This document shows, piece after piece, positions 16,974 through 25,590 of a stretch of DNA of 64,000 nucleotides (positions within the stretch are counted from its first letter, which is position 1; each line of letters opens with the position of its first letter). The DNA is taken from the NCBI RefSeq assembly GCF_001984065.1, contig NZ_LYVP01000015.1:20655-84654 (forward strand), given 5' to 3'. Under the pieces are notes generated by a model, which saw nothing but the letters and a program-made list of their open reading frames with translations, was not told where the DNA came from and searched no databases. The position numbers were made by a program, and so were the translations under genes. This DNA is from Pseudomonas sp. KK4 (GTDB lineage: Bacteria; Pseudomonadota; Gammaproteobacteria; Pseudomonadales; Pseudomonadaceae).

Positions 16974-17872
16974 AGGGGTTGAATCTACGGCGGATCAATC
17001 CTCAGGCGCATGCCGGTGCTCAGGCGGTTCGACGTTGGCTGAGTGCCGGTGTGCAGGCGGGGTCAGGAGCGCCAGAACCCGCGCAATATTTACGTTTTCG
17101 CGCATCGGGCGAATGCGGCGATTGGTGGGGGCTGATCGACGCCCGGGGCTGGTTGCATCGATCGTTGCCGACGTTGCAGTCGTTACTGGCGGTCGAGTGT
17201 TCGCTGATCCACATCGTCGAGCTGTTCCGAGCGGTGCCACGGCCCCTGCCGATGGACGTGGACGACTTGCACTATCGGAACATTGGCGATGCCGAAGCGG
17301 TCCCGCGGGCACAACTGCCGACCCAGGCTTTGCCGTGGCTCGACAGCGCTTGCGGGCGCGTCTGGGTGACCCAATTGCCGCCAGCACCCGCCGCCGGCAG
17401 GCCCCTGGCAAGCGAATCCTGGCTGGACGACTTACCGCTGCACCTGGACCTGATGCTGGGCTGGAGTCACCTGCGCCAGGTCGTGCGCCTGAATGAAGGC
17501 GATGTGCTGCGGATCATCCATCGCTCGCAACGCGGTTGCGTGGGCAACCATTGCCTCGGCGACTTCACCTTCACTGAACTGGGAATACACATGCAATCGA
17601 CCGTCGAAGATACCCACAGCGCGCCTGCACCCGAAGTCGACCTCGGCGCTGTGCCGGTGCGTCTGGAGTTCGTGCTCGCGACCCATGCCATCGACCTGGC
17701 GACGCTGACGCAGATCATCGACGGGCAACTGATTGCGCTGGCGGACGAGGCGGCGCGGCACATCGAGGTGCGCGCCAATGGCAAAGCCGTCGCCCGTGGC
17801 GAACTGGTGCAACTGGGCGAACAGTTGGCTGTGGAGTTGCTCGAGGTCTACAGGGCGGCGCGCGATGAATGA
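16970..17872 (+). CDS. spaO: Sorting-platform protein SctQ (SpaO)
   Basis: A 300-residue protein (Salmonella SpaO 303) of the SpoA/FliN-FliM family. The C-terminal SpoA domain spans about 225-295 (VPVRLEFVLATHAIDLATL ... GKAVARGELVQLGEQLAVEL). It builds the cytoplasmic pods that hold OrgA, OrgB and the ATPase and queue substrates. ATG 16970 overlaps the invJ stop by ATGA; its end overlaps spaP by 8 bp. An internal ATG at 17591 could produce a 93-residue SpoA-only fragment, as known for Salmonella SpaO and Yersinia YscQ. Confidence 0.92.
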   Translation: MKGLNLRRINPQAHAGAQAVRRWLSAGVQAGSGAPEPAQYLRFRASGECGDWWGLIDARGWLHRSLPTLQSLLAVECSLIHIVELFRAVPRPLPMDVDDLHYRNIGDAEAVPRAQLPTQALPWLDSACGRVWVTQLPPAPAAGRPLASESWLDDLPLHLDLMLGWSHLRQVVRLNEGDVLRIIHRSQRGCVGNHCLGDFTFTELGIHMQSTVEDTHSAPAPEVDLGAVPVRLEFVLATHAIDLATLTQIIDGQLIALADEAARHIEVRANGKAVARGELVQLGEQLAVELLEVYRAARDE

Positions 17873-18509
17873 CGTCTCGCTGATCGGTCTGCTGTCGTTC
17901 GCCTCCTTGCTGCCGTTTCTGGTGGCGGCGGGTACTTGCTACATCAAGTTTTCCATTGTCTTCGTCATCGTGCGCAACGCCTTGGGGCTGCAGCAGGTGC
18001 CGTCGAACATGGCGCTGAATGCGATCGCCCTGATGCTGGCGATTTTCGTGATGACCCCGGTGATGAAGCAGGGCTACGACTACTACAAGACTGAAGCGGT
18101 GGCCTTCACCGACATCGAATCGGTGGTGAATTTCGCCGAGAACGGTCTGGGCAGCTACAAAGACTATCTGCGCAAGTACACCGACCCGGAACTGGCGCTG
18201 TTCTTCGAGCGGGCCCAGGCCGTGCAAAGTGAAACCGAGGTTGATGAAACGCTGGAACCCTCGCTGTTTTCGCTGCTGCCGGCCTACGCCCTGAGTGAAA
18301 TCAAAAGCGCCTTCAAGATCGGCTTCTACCTGTACCTGCCGTTCGTGATCGTCGACCTGGTGATCTCCAGCATCCTTTTGGCGCTGGGCATGATGATGAT
18401 GAGTCCGGTGATCATTTCCGTACCGATCAAACTGGTGCTGTTCGTTGCGCTCGATGGCTGGGCGCTGTTGTCCACTGGCCTGGTCAGGCAATACCTGGAC
18501 CTGGCCTAG
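17865..18509 (+). CDS. spaP: Export apparatus protein SctR (SpaP)
   Basis: A 214-residue FliP/SpaP family membrane protein. It starts with helices (SLIGLLSFASLLPFLVAAGT), has the family pattern CYIKFSIVFVIVRNALGLQQVPSN, a soluble loop (about 70-135) and C-terminal helices FVIVDLVISSILLALGMMMMSP and VIISVPIKLVLFVALDGW. Five copies assemble with SpaQ and SpaR into the helical core complex that begins the channel in the inner membrane. ATG 17865 lies 8 bp inside spaO. Ten bp separate its stop from the GTG of spaQ, and the stop codon itself contributes to the AGGAGG of spaQ. Confidence 0.97.
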   Translation: MNDVSLIGLLSFASLLPFLVAAGTCYIKFSIVFVIVRNALGLQQVPSNMALNAIALMLAIFVMTPVMKQGYDYYKTEAVAFTDIESVVNFAENGLGSYKDYLRKYTDPELALFFERAQAVQSETEVDETLEPSLFSLLPAYALSEIKSAFKIGFYLYLPFVIVDLVISSILLALGMMMMSPVIISVPIKLVLFVALDGWALLSTGLVRQYLDLA

Positions 18510-18518
18510 GAGGCGACC

Positions 18519-18773
18519 GTGAACGACCTGGTGTATGCCGGCAACAAGACCCTGTACCTGATTCTGTTGATGGTGGCCTGGCCGATCATCGTCGCCACGG
18601 TGGTGGGCCTGGTGGTGGGGTTGATCCAGACCGTGACCCAGTTGCAGGAGCAGACGCTGCCGTTCGGTTTCAAGCTGCTGGCGGTGGCTGCGTGCCTGTT
18701 TCTGCTCTCGGGTTGGTACGGCGAGACCCTGCTGGATTTCAGCCGCGAAGTCATTCGCCTGGCGTTGGCTTAG
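18519..18773 (+). CDS. spaQ: Export apparatus protein SctS (SpaQ)
   Basis: An 84-residue FliQ/SpaQ family protein with two hydrophobic helices ([38 protein letters not shown]) joined by the conserved loop [16 protein letters not shown] 18519 stands 5 bp after a perfect AGGAGG (18508-18513). Four copies join the SpaP-SpaR core. It is 4 bp upstream of spaR. Confidence 0.96.
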   Translation: MNDLVYAGNKTLYLILLMVAWPIIVATVVGLVVGLIQTVTQLQEQTLPFGFKLLAVAACLFLLSGWYGETLLDFSREVIRLALA

Positions 18774-18777
18774 GCTG

Positions 18778-19578
18778 ATGGCGGTGACGTTGTTCTTCGA
18801 TCTGTACGCGGTGTTCGCCGCAGCGATTCTCGGTGTGGCGCGGCTGACGCCGATCTTTTTCATGCTGCCGTTTCTCAACAGCGGGGTGCTCACCGGGGCG
18901 CCGCGCCAGGGGGTGATCGTGGTGGTGGCGCTGGGGTTCTGGGCTTATGTGGGCGTGCCGTTGCCGGCGCTCGATGGCGTGGCTTTTCTGGGATTGGTGT
19001 TGCGTGAGGCGGGCATCGGTGTCCTGCTTGGCTGCCTGTTGTGCTGGCCGTTCTGGGTACTGCACGCCATGGGCAACCTGATCGACAACCAGCGCGGTGC
19101 GATGCTCAGCAGCACCGTCGACCCGGCAAACGGTGTCGACACCTCGGAGCTGGCGAACTTCCTGCAACTGTTCGCCGCGGCGGTGTACCTCGAGGGCGGC
19201 GGCATGTTGTTGATGCTCGAAACCGTTGGCCACAGTTACAGAATCTGCACACCGGCAACAGGCTGTGAGGTGCAGTTGCAACCGATCCTTTTGCTGCTGG
19301 ACGCACTGGTGAGCAAGACCCTGGTGATCAGCGCGCCGGTGGTTGCCACGTTGCTGATCAGCGAAGCGCTGCTGGGTTTGCTCTCGCGCTACGCGCCGCA
19401 GATGAATGCGTTCTCGGTGTCGCTGACGGTCAAGAGCCTGGTGGCGCTGGTGGTGTTGATGCTGTATTTCGGCGCGCACCTGCCGCCGCAGGTGTTGCGC
19501 ATGGGGGTGAAATCCCAGGGGCTGGCGCAGTACCTGGAGCGGGAGGCGGGTGATGTCGTCCAGCGCCTCGAAGACTGA
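18778..19578 (+). CDS. spaR: Export apparatus protein SctT (SpaR)
   Basis: A 266-residue FliR/SpaR family membrane protein (Salmonella SpaR 263) with about six hydrophobic segments and the conserved region GNLIDNQRGAMLSSTVDPANG in its middle (core QRGAMLSSTVDP). One copy caps the SpaP pentamer and SpaQ tetramer. ATG 18778 was chosen by position 4 bp after spaQ; no strong ribosome site is seen, consistent with coupling. Its last 26 bases overlap spaS. Confidence 0.95.
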   Translation: MAVTLFFDLYAVFAAAILGVARLTPIFFMLPFLNSGVLTGAPRQGVIVVVALGFWAYVGVPLPALDGVAFLGLVLREAGIGVLLGCLLCWPFWVLHAMGNLIDNQRGAMLSSTVDPANGVDTSELANFLQLFAAAVYLEGGGMLLMLETVGHSYRICTPATGCEVQLQPILLLLDALVSKTLVISAPVVATLLISEALLGLLSRYAPQMNAFSVSLTVKSLVALVVLMLYFGAHLPPQVLRMGVKSQGLAQYLEREAGDVVQRLED

Positions 19579-20587
19579 GAAACCCACACCCAAGCGTCTG
19601 CGCGATGCCGCGCGCAAAGGTCAGTCGTTCAAGGCCAAGGACCTGGTCATCACCTGCCTGACCCTGTGCGGCATCAGCTACATGGTGTTCAACAGTTCGC
19701 TGCTGGAAGTCATGGAAGTCTATCGGCGGATCATCGCCAGCGACTTCGATGCCGACTTGCAGAAGTACTCGGCGATGCTGGTGCTGGTGGGGCTCAAGGC
19801 GTTGCTGCCGTTGCTGCTGGTGTGTGTCCTGACCAGCGCCTTGCCGGCGTTGCTGCAAAGCGGCTTCGCCCTGGCCAGCGAAGCCTTGAAGCTGAATTTC
19901 GGCGCGCTCAATCCCATCAATGGCTTCAAGAAACTGTTCAGCCTGCGCACCGTCAAGGACACGCTCAAGGCGCTGTTGTACCTGGGCAGTTTTGCCATGG
20001 CACTGTGGATCGTCTGGGTCACCCAGCGGCAATTGCTGTTCGCTCAGTTGTTCGCCGAGGCCCCGGACCTGTTCGCCATCTGGGGGCATTTGCTGCTGGT
20101 CGTGGTGTTGGCATTCCTGGGCTGCGTGCTGTTGATCGTGGTGCTCGATGCGTTGAGCGAGTACTGGCTGTTCATCAAGGACCAGATGATGGACAAGGAT
20201 GCGGTCAAGCGCGAACACAAGGAACAGGACGGCAACCCGGAGATCAAGAACCGCCGCCGCGACCTGCATCGCGAGTTGCTGTCCGAACAGGTCAAGTCCG
20301 ATATCCGCAACTCGCGGATGATCATCGCCAACCCGACCCACATCGCCATCGGCGTGTACTTCCGCCCGGACATCATCGTGCTGCCGTTCATCTCGCTGAT
20401 GGAAACCAACCAACGAGCCCTGGCGGTTCGTGCCTATGCCAGGGAAGTGGGCGTGCCGGTGATCAACGACATCGCCCTGGCCAGGCGCATCTACAAGACC
20501 CATCAGCGCTACAGCTTCCTGCAGGTGCAGGAAGTCGAGGAAGTCCTGCGCCTGCTGATCTGGCTGGAGCAGGTGGAAAACGCCTGA
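19553..20587 (+). CDS. spaS: Autocleaving export switch protein SctU (SpaS)
   Basis: A 344-residue FlhB/SpaS family protein. It starts with SSSASKTEKPTPKRLRDA, typical of the family, has four transmembrane segments between about 28 and 200, and a cytoplasmic domain with the self-cleavage motif NPTH (residues 260-263) in RMIIANPTHIAIGVYF. Cleavage between Asn and Pro is required for the switch from needle subunits to translocators. ATG 19553 has GGGAGG six bases upstream; GTG 19550 is an alternative. It ends the inv-spa run, and the tandem REP array follows immediately. Confidence 0.97.
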   Translation: MSSSASKTEKPTPKRLRDAARKGQSFKAKDLVITCLTLCGISYMVFNSSLLEVMEVYRRIIASDFDADLQKYSAMLVLVGLKALLPLLLVCVLTSALPALLQSGFALASEALKLNFGALNPINGFKKLFSLRTVKDTLKALLYLGSFAMALWIVWVTQRQLLFAQLFAEAPDLFAIWGHLLLVVVLAFLGCVLLIVVLDALSEYWLFIKDQMMDKDAVKREHKEQDGNPEIKNRRRDLHRELLSEQVKSDIRNSRMIIANPTHIAIGVYFRPDIIVLPFISLMETNQRALAVRAYAREVGVPVINDIALARRIYKTHQRYSFLQVQEVEEVLRLLIWLEQVENA

Positions 20588-20603
20588 ACCACGCCGCAAC
20601 ACC

Positions 20604-20969
20604 CCCTGTGGGGGCGGGCTCGGCGCCAACCCCTGTAGGAGCGAGCACGCTCGCGATGGTCGCCAACGAAAACGCGGGAAACCAGACACCCAACCGCGCC
20701 CTCGGGCTCATCGCGAGCAAGCCCATTCCCACAGCCTCGGCGCCAACCCCTGTAGGAGCGAGCACGCTCGCGATGGTCGTGAACGATAACGCGGGAAACC
20801 AGACACCCAACGGCGCTCTCAGGTTTTTCGCGAGCGAGCTCGCTCCTACAGGCTCGGCGCCAATCCCTGTAGGAGCGAGCTCGCTCGCGATGGTCGCCAA
20901 CGATAACGCGGGAAACCTGACACCCAACGGCGCTCTCGGGTTTTTCGCGAGCGAGCTCGCTCCTACAAG
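20604..20969. repeat. Tandem REP array: three 117-bp units behind spaS
   Basis: Three head-to-tail units start at 20619, 20736 and 20853, each with CTCGGCGCCAA followed by a REP (TGTAGGAGCGAGC...), a shared 45-bp spacer containing ACGCGGGAAACC and CACCCAAC, and a closing inverted REP (CGCGAGCGAGCTCGCTCCTA in units 2 and 3, more diverged in unit 1). The period is exactly 117 bp. A further short REP remnant (GTGGGGGCGGGCTC) precedes unit 1. The rest of the 490-bp gap between spaS and sicA holds only the hairpin at 21041 and no gene. Confidence 0.93.
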
Positions 20970-21040
20970 GGGTGGTGTTGCTTCAGGGGGATGAGCGCAA
21001 TTTGGCAGCGTGCCACCCGACGCTTTTGGCTCAATGCAGC

Positions 21041-21063
21041 CGTCAGCAGCGCTGACGTTTTTT
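21041..21063 (+). terminator. Hairpin with U tract just before the sicA ribosome site
   Basis: A 7-bp stem CGTCAGC/GCTGACG with a 3-base loop (21041-21057) is followed by six T (21058-21063). The sicA ribosome site AGGAG begins two bases later. It looks like an intrinsic terminator, either ending the inv-spa transcript or acting inside the sicA leader. Confidence 0.65.
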
Positions 21064-21077
21064 CAGGAGTGTGGCTG

Positions 21078-21560
21078 ATGAGTCGCAATGACGAACAAAG
21101 TGAACAGGTCGCCCTCGACGTCGTGGATGCGGTGCTTGCCGGTGCGCCGTTGAAGGATGTGCAGGGCATCAGCGATGAACAGATGAATCATCTGTACGCC
21201 TTCGCCTACCAGTTCTATGAGCAGGGTCGGTTGGACGATGCCGAGAAGTTCTTTCACTTCCTGTGCATCTACGACTTCTACAACAGCCAGTACTGGATGG
21301 GCCTGGCGGCCGTGCACCAGCTCAAACACAACCACCAGAAAGCGATCGACCTGTACGCGATCGCCTTCGCCCAAGGCAGGAGCGACTACCGCCCGATGTT
21401 CTACAGCGGCCAGTGTCAGCTCGCCCTGGGCAAGGTCGGCAAGGCCCGGTTGTGTTTCGAGTACGTGCTGGAGCACGCCACACAAGACGATCTGCGAGAG
21501 CAGGCACGGGTGTATCTCGACAGCCTGAGCCACATGGAACCGCAGTGTTCCGAGGAGTGA
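21078..21560 (+). CDS. sicA: Translocator chaperone SicA (class II, TPR)
   Basis: A 160-residue tetratricopeptide protein (Salmonella SicA 165). Three TPR-like units are visible: LYAFAYQFYEQGRLDDAEKF, YWMGLAAVHQLKHNHQKAI and FYSGQCQLALGKVGKARLCF. It binds SipB and SipC in the cytoplasm; when they are secreted, free SicA teams with InvF to activate transcription (known in Salmonella). ATG 21078 has AGGAG eight bases upstream, so the longer in-frame start at 20991 was rejected. It is followed after 2 bp by sipB. Confidence 0.93.
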   Translation: MSRNDEQSEQVALDVVDAVLAGAPLKDVQGISDEQMNHLYAFAYQFYEQGRLDDAEKFFHFLCIYDFYNSQYWMGLAAVHQLKHNHQKAIDLYAIAFAQGRSDYRPMFYSGQCQLALGKVGKARLCFEYVLEHATQDDLREQARVYLDSLSHMEPQCSEE

Positions 21561-21562
21561 AC

Positions 21563-23332
21563 ATGAGTGAAATCAGAAGCGGCTTCACCCCGGCCGTCCC
21601 CGGGACAATGAGCCGGACCGAAGCCTTTGAAAAATACGGCAAGGCCGCCGCCCAGGCAGCCAGGACGGCGGATTACCGGAGGGCCGGTCAGCAGGCGCTG
21701 GCGGACCTGATGTCGGTCAATTACCAGGGCACTAACAATGCCCCTGCCGGGAGCGCGGGACGGCCGACACTGCAGCCGCCGCCACCGCGCGCCGACGGCA
21801 ACAGACAGGAAACCGACGGCGACCTGTTCACGCTGTTGATGGCGCTGCTCAGCGAGCTGATCAGCGAGGTCGACGTCAACAAACTGAACAATCGCCTGGC
21901 GATGCTGCAAAGCATGGCCGGTGCCAAGCAACAGGGGCACGAAAAACTCTCCGCCGAATACGCCGCAGCCGTCGAGGCCCTCGAAGCAGCAGAGGGCGAC
22001 ATCGGCAGCAGCCAGGAATACCTCGACCAGTTGCAGGCGCGGGTCCTGCACGTCCAGGGATTGCTCGACGCCTGCGAAGCGCGCCTGGCTCAACTGGACC
22101 CGCAGTCCCCCGAATACGCCCGGGAACTGGCGCTGCGCGATCAGCTCAAGGGCGAACTGGCCGGCCATACGTCAGCCCTGCAAACAGCCACCGATGCGCA
22201 CCTGACCCTGATCGAAACCGCCAACGCCTGCGCCAGGACCCTGGCCGCTGTGGTGGCGAAAGTGCGCGAGACCGGTGTCGGCGGCTCCGTCATCAAGGAC
22301 AGCGATGAAAAGGCTTTGAGCAGCAGTGCGCTGGCATTGCTCAACCGCTTGAAGATCATCGAGATGCTGGGTGAAGCGGCGCAGAACAAGGAAGAACTCA
22401 GTCAGGCGCTGTTCCTGGAGTTGCAGGCCAAAATCCAGGAACACATGAAGGCGGAGTCGGAAAAGTACCTGGAGGAAGTGCGCAAGGCCGAGGCCCTGCA
22501 AAAGACCATGGGCTGCATCGGCGCCATCGTCGGGGCGATACTGACCATTGCGACTATCACCGCCGGCGTGCTGATCGCCAACCCGGTGCTGGTGGCAGTG
22601 GGTGTGATTGGCGCGGCGGTGATGATGACCGACGCCATGGTCAAGGAAGCGACAGGCGTGTCGTTCATGGCCCAGGCCATGAAACCGCTGACCACGGTGA
22701 TGCAGGAAGCCATCAAGCTGTTCACCGAGCTCTACACCCGGCTGCTGATCGCAGCGGGTGTCGATGAGCAAACCGCCAAAGACATCGCGCAGATCGCCGG
22801 CATGATCCAGGGCGTTGCCTCGACCATGGCCGCCATCGCGCTGGTGGCGGTGGTCGGCGTGCAGGTGATCGGGCCGATGGTCAGCGCCGTGGCGTCGAAA
22901 CTGGCCTCGGCGATTGCTCAGGCGGCACCGGTGGCGATGGAGGCCCTCAAACAAATGGGCTCGTCGTTCAGCCACATGTTCCACCTGATGCTCACGCAGT
23001 TGCGCGGCTTCGTCACCCGTGGCGCCGATGCCATGACCGTCGCCCGGTTCGCCAGCCATCTGGAGATTGCTCAGGCCGCCACCGCGTTCGGCGACGTGGT
23101 GGTGCGCGACAGCCTGCAGATCGCCAGCGCCAACCACCAGAAACAAGCGGCCGAACACTTGGCCGAGGTGCGCATGCGCATGGCGATCAGTGAGGAAATC
23201 ACGTCCTACCTCACGCGGCTGGTGGAGGATTACGGCGCGTCAATGCAGGACCGAACCCGCCAGATCGAGCAGTTGTTTGCCGACCTGAAACGTAGCCAAT
23301 CCGTCAGCCAGCACATCGCTCGCAACGTGTGA
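21563..23332 (+). CDS. sipB: Translocon pore protein SctE (SipB/IpaB-like)
   Basis: A 589-residue translocator (Salmonella SipB 593). The N-terminal region has a chaperone-binding stretch and long coiled coils (about 120-235), followed by two hydrophobic membrane regions at about 317-355 (IGAIVGAILTIATITAGVLI) and 421-445 (MAAIALVAVVGVQVIGPMVS), then an amphipathic C-terminal region. It inserts into the host membrane with SipC to form the entry pore. GAGGAG precedes ATG 21563. The hydrophobic-pair spacing is the hallmark of the IpaB/SipB/BipB family. Confidence 0.93.
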   Translation: MSEIRSGFTPAVPGTMSRTEAFEKYGKAAAQAARTADYRRAGQQALADLMSVNYQGTNNAPAGSAGRPTLQPPPPRADGNRQETDGDLFTLLMALLSELISEVDVNKLNNRLAMLQSMAGAKQQGHEKLSAEYAAAVEALEAAEGDIGSSQEYLDQLQARVLHVQGLLDACEARLAQLDPQSPEYARELALRDQLKGELAGHTSALQTATDAHLTLIETANACARTLAAVVAKVRETGVGGSVIKDSDEKALSSSALALLNRLKIIEMLGEAAQNKEELSQALFLELQAKIQEHMKAESEKYLEEVRKAEALQKTMGCIGAIVGAILTIATITAGVLIANPVLVAVGVIGAAVMMTDAMVKEATGVSFMAQAMKPLTTVMQEAIKLFTELYTRLLIAAGVDEQTAKDIAQIAGMIQGVASTMAAIALVAVVGVQVIGPMVSAVASKLASAIAQAAPVAMEALKQMGSSFSHMFHLMLTQLRGFVTRGADAMTVARFASHLEIAQAATAFGDVVVRDSLQIASANHQKQAAEHLAEVRMRMAISEEITSYLTRLVEDYGASMQDRTRQIEQLFADLKRSQSVSQHIARNV

Positions 23333-23356
23333 TCCCGTGGATAGAAGGAATTCGGT

Positions 23357-24412
23357 ATGACCGCCATCAACAGCACCGGCGTGCTCTCACGCGCTCTGCT
23401 CAATGAGCCGTTTGCAGTAGAAAAGAAACCCGAGACGCTCAAAAGCTTCGCGCTGCATGACGCAATCACCCACGCGCAAATCCTCAAGACCGTGGATGTG
23501 CGCGTCCCGACGGCGGCAGAGTTCGAGGCAGCGATCAATGCCTACCAGCCCAGCGAAGCCGACTGGCAGGATGTCACCGCCGCCATCACTGTGCTCAGCG
23601 ATGATGTGCGCAGCGACCTGATATTCGACCCCGGTGCCTGGGAGAAACACGCCAACGTACTGGTGGCCGCGATCATTGCGCTGAACATCGCGCGGGTGGC
23701 CAATGCGCAACTGCGCGGCCATTTCAGCGTCATGGCCAGCGACGCGGCCAAGGCCCAGGGCGCCGCGATTGTCGAGACTGGCAAGGCCGCGCTGAACAGC
23801 GCGTTTGCGCAATTTGGGGCATCCGCCGTCACCGCCGGGTTCGCCATGTTCACCAACCTGAAGGGGCAAGCGATGAAGCATGCCGACATCAGCCTGCACA
23901 AACGCAACACCCTGGATGCCAGCACCATCGGCAGCGATCTGAAGCGAGATCGCCAGCGTGATGACTGGGACCCGCAGACCACCAGCAACATCCAGACCTT
24001 CGATGATTTCGGCCGCATCACGACTGTGGATTTCCAGCCCAAGGGCACCACGCTGACGCCGAAGGAACAGGCCTGGTTCGACGATGAAATCCTCAAGGCG
24101 CAGAAGATCGGCCAGACCTCGGAATGGCTGAGCCAGATGGGCAGCAAGGGCATCGAAAAGAAACTGGAACTGGGGCGTCAGCTTAGTGCCATTTCGGTGA
24201 GCTTCAGCCAGTTGGTGTCCAGCCTGGTTCGGCTGTCCGAGCACAAGGCGCGCGAGAACGAGGTACTGCAACAAAGTGCGCAGAACACCCAGAAGAGCCT
24301 CAGCGATGAAGTCGGGCAGAAAGACTCGTCCGATGCCGCGCTGCTGCAAAAACTGATGGACATGGTGATGCAGATTCTGCAATCGCGCATTGAAGTCATG
24401 GGGCGTGTATGA
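23357..24412 (+). CDS. sipC: Translocon protein SctB (SipC/IpaC-like)
   Basis: A 351-residue protein placed between sipB and sipD, as in SPI-1, but shorter than Salmonella SipC (409). It has one hydrophobic segment near 97-120 (ANVLVAAIIALNIARVANAQ), a second weaker one near 150-170 and a helical C-terminus (EVLQQSAQNTQKSLSDEVGQ, LQKLMDMVMQILQSRIEVMG). The C-terminal region of SipC binds actin in Salmonella; whether that function remains cannot be read here. GAAGGA precedes ATG 23357. Identity is based on position, size class and the membrane segment rather than strong motifs. Confidence 0.82.
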   Translation: MTAINSTGVLSRALLNEPFAVEKKPETLKSFALHDAITHAQILKTVDVRVPTAAEFEAAINAYQPSEADWQDVTAAITVLSDDVRSDLIFDPGAWEKHANVLVAAIIALNIARVANAQLRGHFSVMASDAAKAQGAAIVETGKAALNSAFAQFGASAVTAGFAMFTNLKGQAMKHADISLHKRNTLDASTIGSDLKRDRQRDDWDPQTTSNIQTFDDFGRITTVDFQPKGTTLTPKEQAWFDDEILKAQKIGQTSEWLSQMGSKGIEKKLELGRQLSAISVSFSQLVSSLVRLSEHKARENEVLQQSAQNTQKSLSDEVGQKDSSDAALLQKLMDMVMQILQSRIEVMGRV

Positions 24413-24425
24413 GTAGGGCAAACGC

Positions 24426-25511
24426 ATGAGAATTCCGGATTTCACTCCGCCAGCGGGCAGAACCCCCGTCGACTTCACTCCCGTTGGCGATGCACCCTTG
24501 CCACCTGAAATGCCCGCAGCGGTTCAGGCCACGTTTTGTGTTGCGCAGGCGCTGGATCGCTCGTTAAAACGGCTGGATCGCCAGTTCGGCAACCTGCTCA
24601 AGTGCCAGCCCCCGGCTGAACAAACCGTCGAAAAGCTGCTGGCGGGAGGCACGGCGCAAAACCTGGTGGTCGAGTTTGTCGAGCAGGTGCAAACCAAACG
24701 CATACGCCAGCAGATGTGGGCACAGCAGCTGCGCCAGTGCGGTGCCGAATTGACTCACTGCCAGCAAGCCTTGCCCGTAGAGTCCTGTCGCTACCTCGAT
24801 GCCAGGCAGGCGCATATTCTGCGGGACCTGCAAGCGATGCACCCGCCACCGGCGGAAATCGCCGAAGCGTTCGAGCAGACCGTCAATTCTTCAGATGATT
24901 TCTTCGACAAGCTGATCGAACTCATCGACCTGATCAAGAACGGCTACCTGGCCGGCTATGAACACATCATTGCCGCCTATTCGGACTTCTTCGCCGAGTT
25001 CAACGCAGAAATCACCGCGCAGCTCAAAGACTGGATAGAAGGGGTGAACGATGGCAAGGAGGTCAAGCTCAATGTCGGCGAACTGAGGGCGGCGCTGGAC
25101 AAGTTGATACAGAAGTACTCCTTGCCCAACCCGGCCGCCGTGCTGTTTCCCAAACCCGGCGAAGGCGGCGCCAGCCGCGAAGAAGCCGAAAAATGGCTCA
25201 AGGCCCTGGGCTTGCCCGGCAGTTGCCTGAAACAGAATTTCGACGGCACCTACTGCGTCGTCATCGACATCGGCCCGCTCTTGATCATGCAACATGAATT
25301 GCCCCAAGGCGGCACCGTCACATGGGACACCGCCCGGTTTCAGGCGTGGCAAGCGGGCTTCAACGCCCAGGAAGAACAACTGAAAAACCGGCTGCAGTCC
25401 CTCACGCAGAAGTATTCGAATGCCAATGCGTATCACGACAACTTCAACAAAACGTTGTCTTCGCACCTGAGCCAGTACGCGGACATGTTGAAGGCGATGT
25501 TGAATTTTTGA
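24426..25511 (+). CDS. sipD: Needle-tip protein SctA (SipD/IpaD/BipD-like)
   Basis: A 361-residue hydrophilic protein (SipD 343). The central and C-terminal part has the family pattern: long helix DDFFDKLIELIDLIKNGYLA, YEHIIAAYSDFFAEFNAEI, then a mixed domain and the C-terminal coiled-coil helix LTQKYSNANAYHDNFNKTLS followed by SSHLSQYADMLKAML. The protein sits at the needle tip, senses the host and guides SipB and SipC into the membrane. ATG 24426 is 13 bp after sipC; no perfect ribosome site. Where Salmonella has sipA next, here an acyl carrier gene follows after 79 bp. Confidence 0.92.
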   Translation: MRIPDFTPPAGRTPVDFTPVGDAPLPPEMPAAVQATFCVAQALDRSLKRLDRQFGNLLKCQPPAEQTVEKLLAGGTAQNLVVEFVEQVQTKRIRQQMWAQQLRQCGAELTHCQQALPVESCRYLDARQAHILRDLQAMHPPPAEIAEAFEQTVNSSDDFFDKLIELIDLIKNGYLAGYEHIIAAYSDFFAEFNAEITAQLKDWIEGVNDGKEVKLNVGELRAALDKLIQKYSLPNPAAVLFPKPGEGGASREEAEKWLKALGLPGSCLKQNFDGTYCVVIDIGPLLIMQHELPQGGTVTWDTARFQAWQAGFNAQEEQLKNRLQSLTQKYSNANAYHDNFNKTLSSHLSQYADMLKAMLNF

Positions 25512-25590
25512 GGTTGTCACTCACTGTTGACGGTCAGGCGTGCCGCTTGTTCTCGAGCAGGCGCACGTCGTTTTTTATGGGGTGGAATGA

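Noticed and set aside
20604..20969. Regularly spaced repeats behind spaS as a CRISPR array
   Set aside because: The 117-bp period includes conserved spacers and internal REP palindromes; there are no unique spacers and no cas genes.
20991..21077. N-terminal extension of SicA from ATG 20991
   Set aside because: It would read through the hairpin and bypass the good AGGAG; the SicA family starts near ATG 21078.
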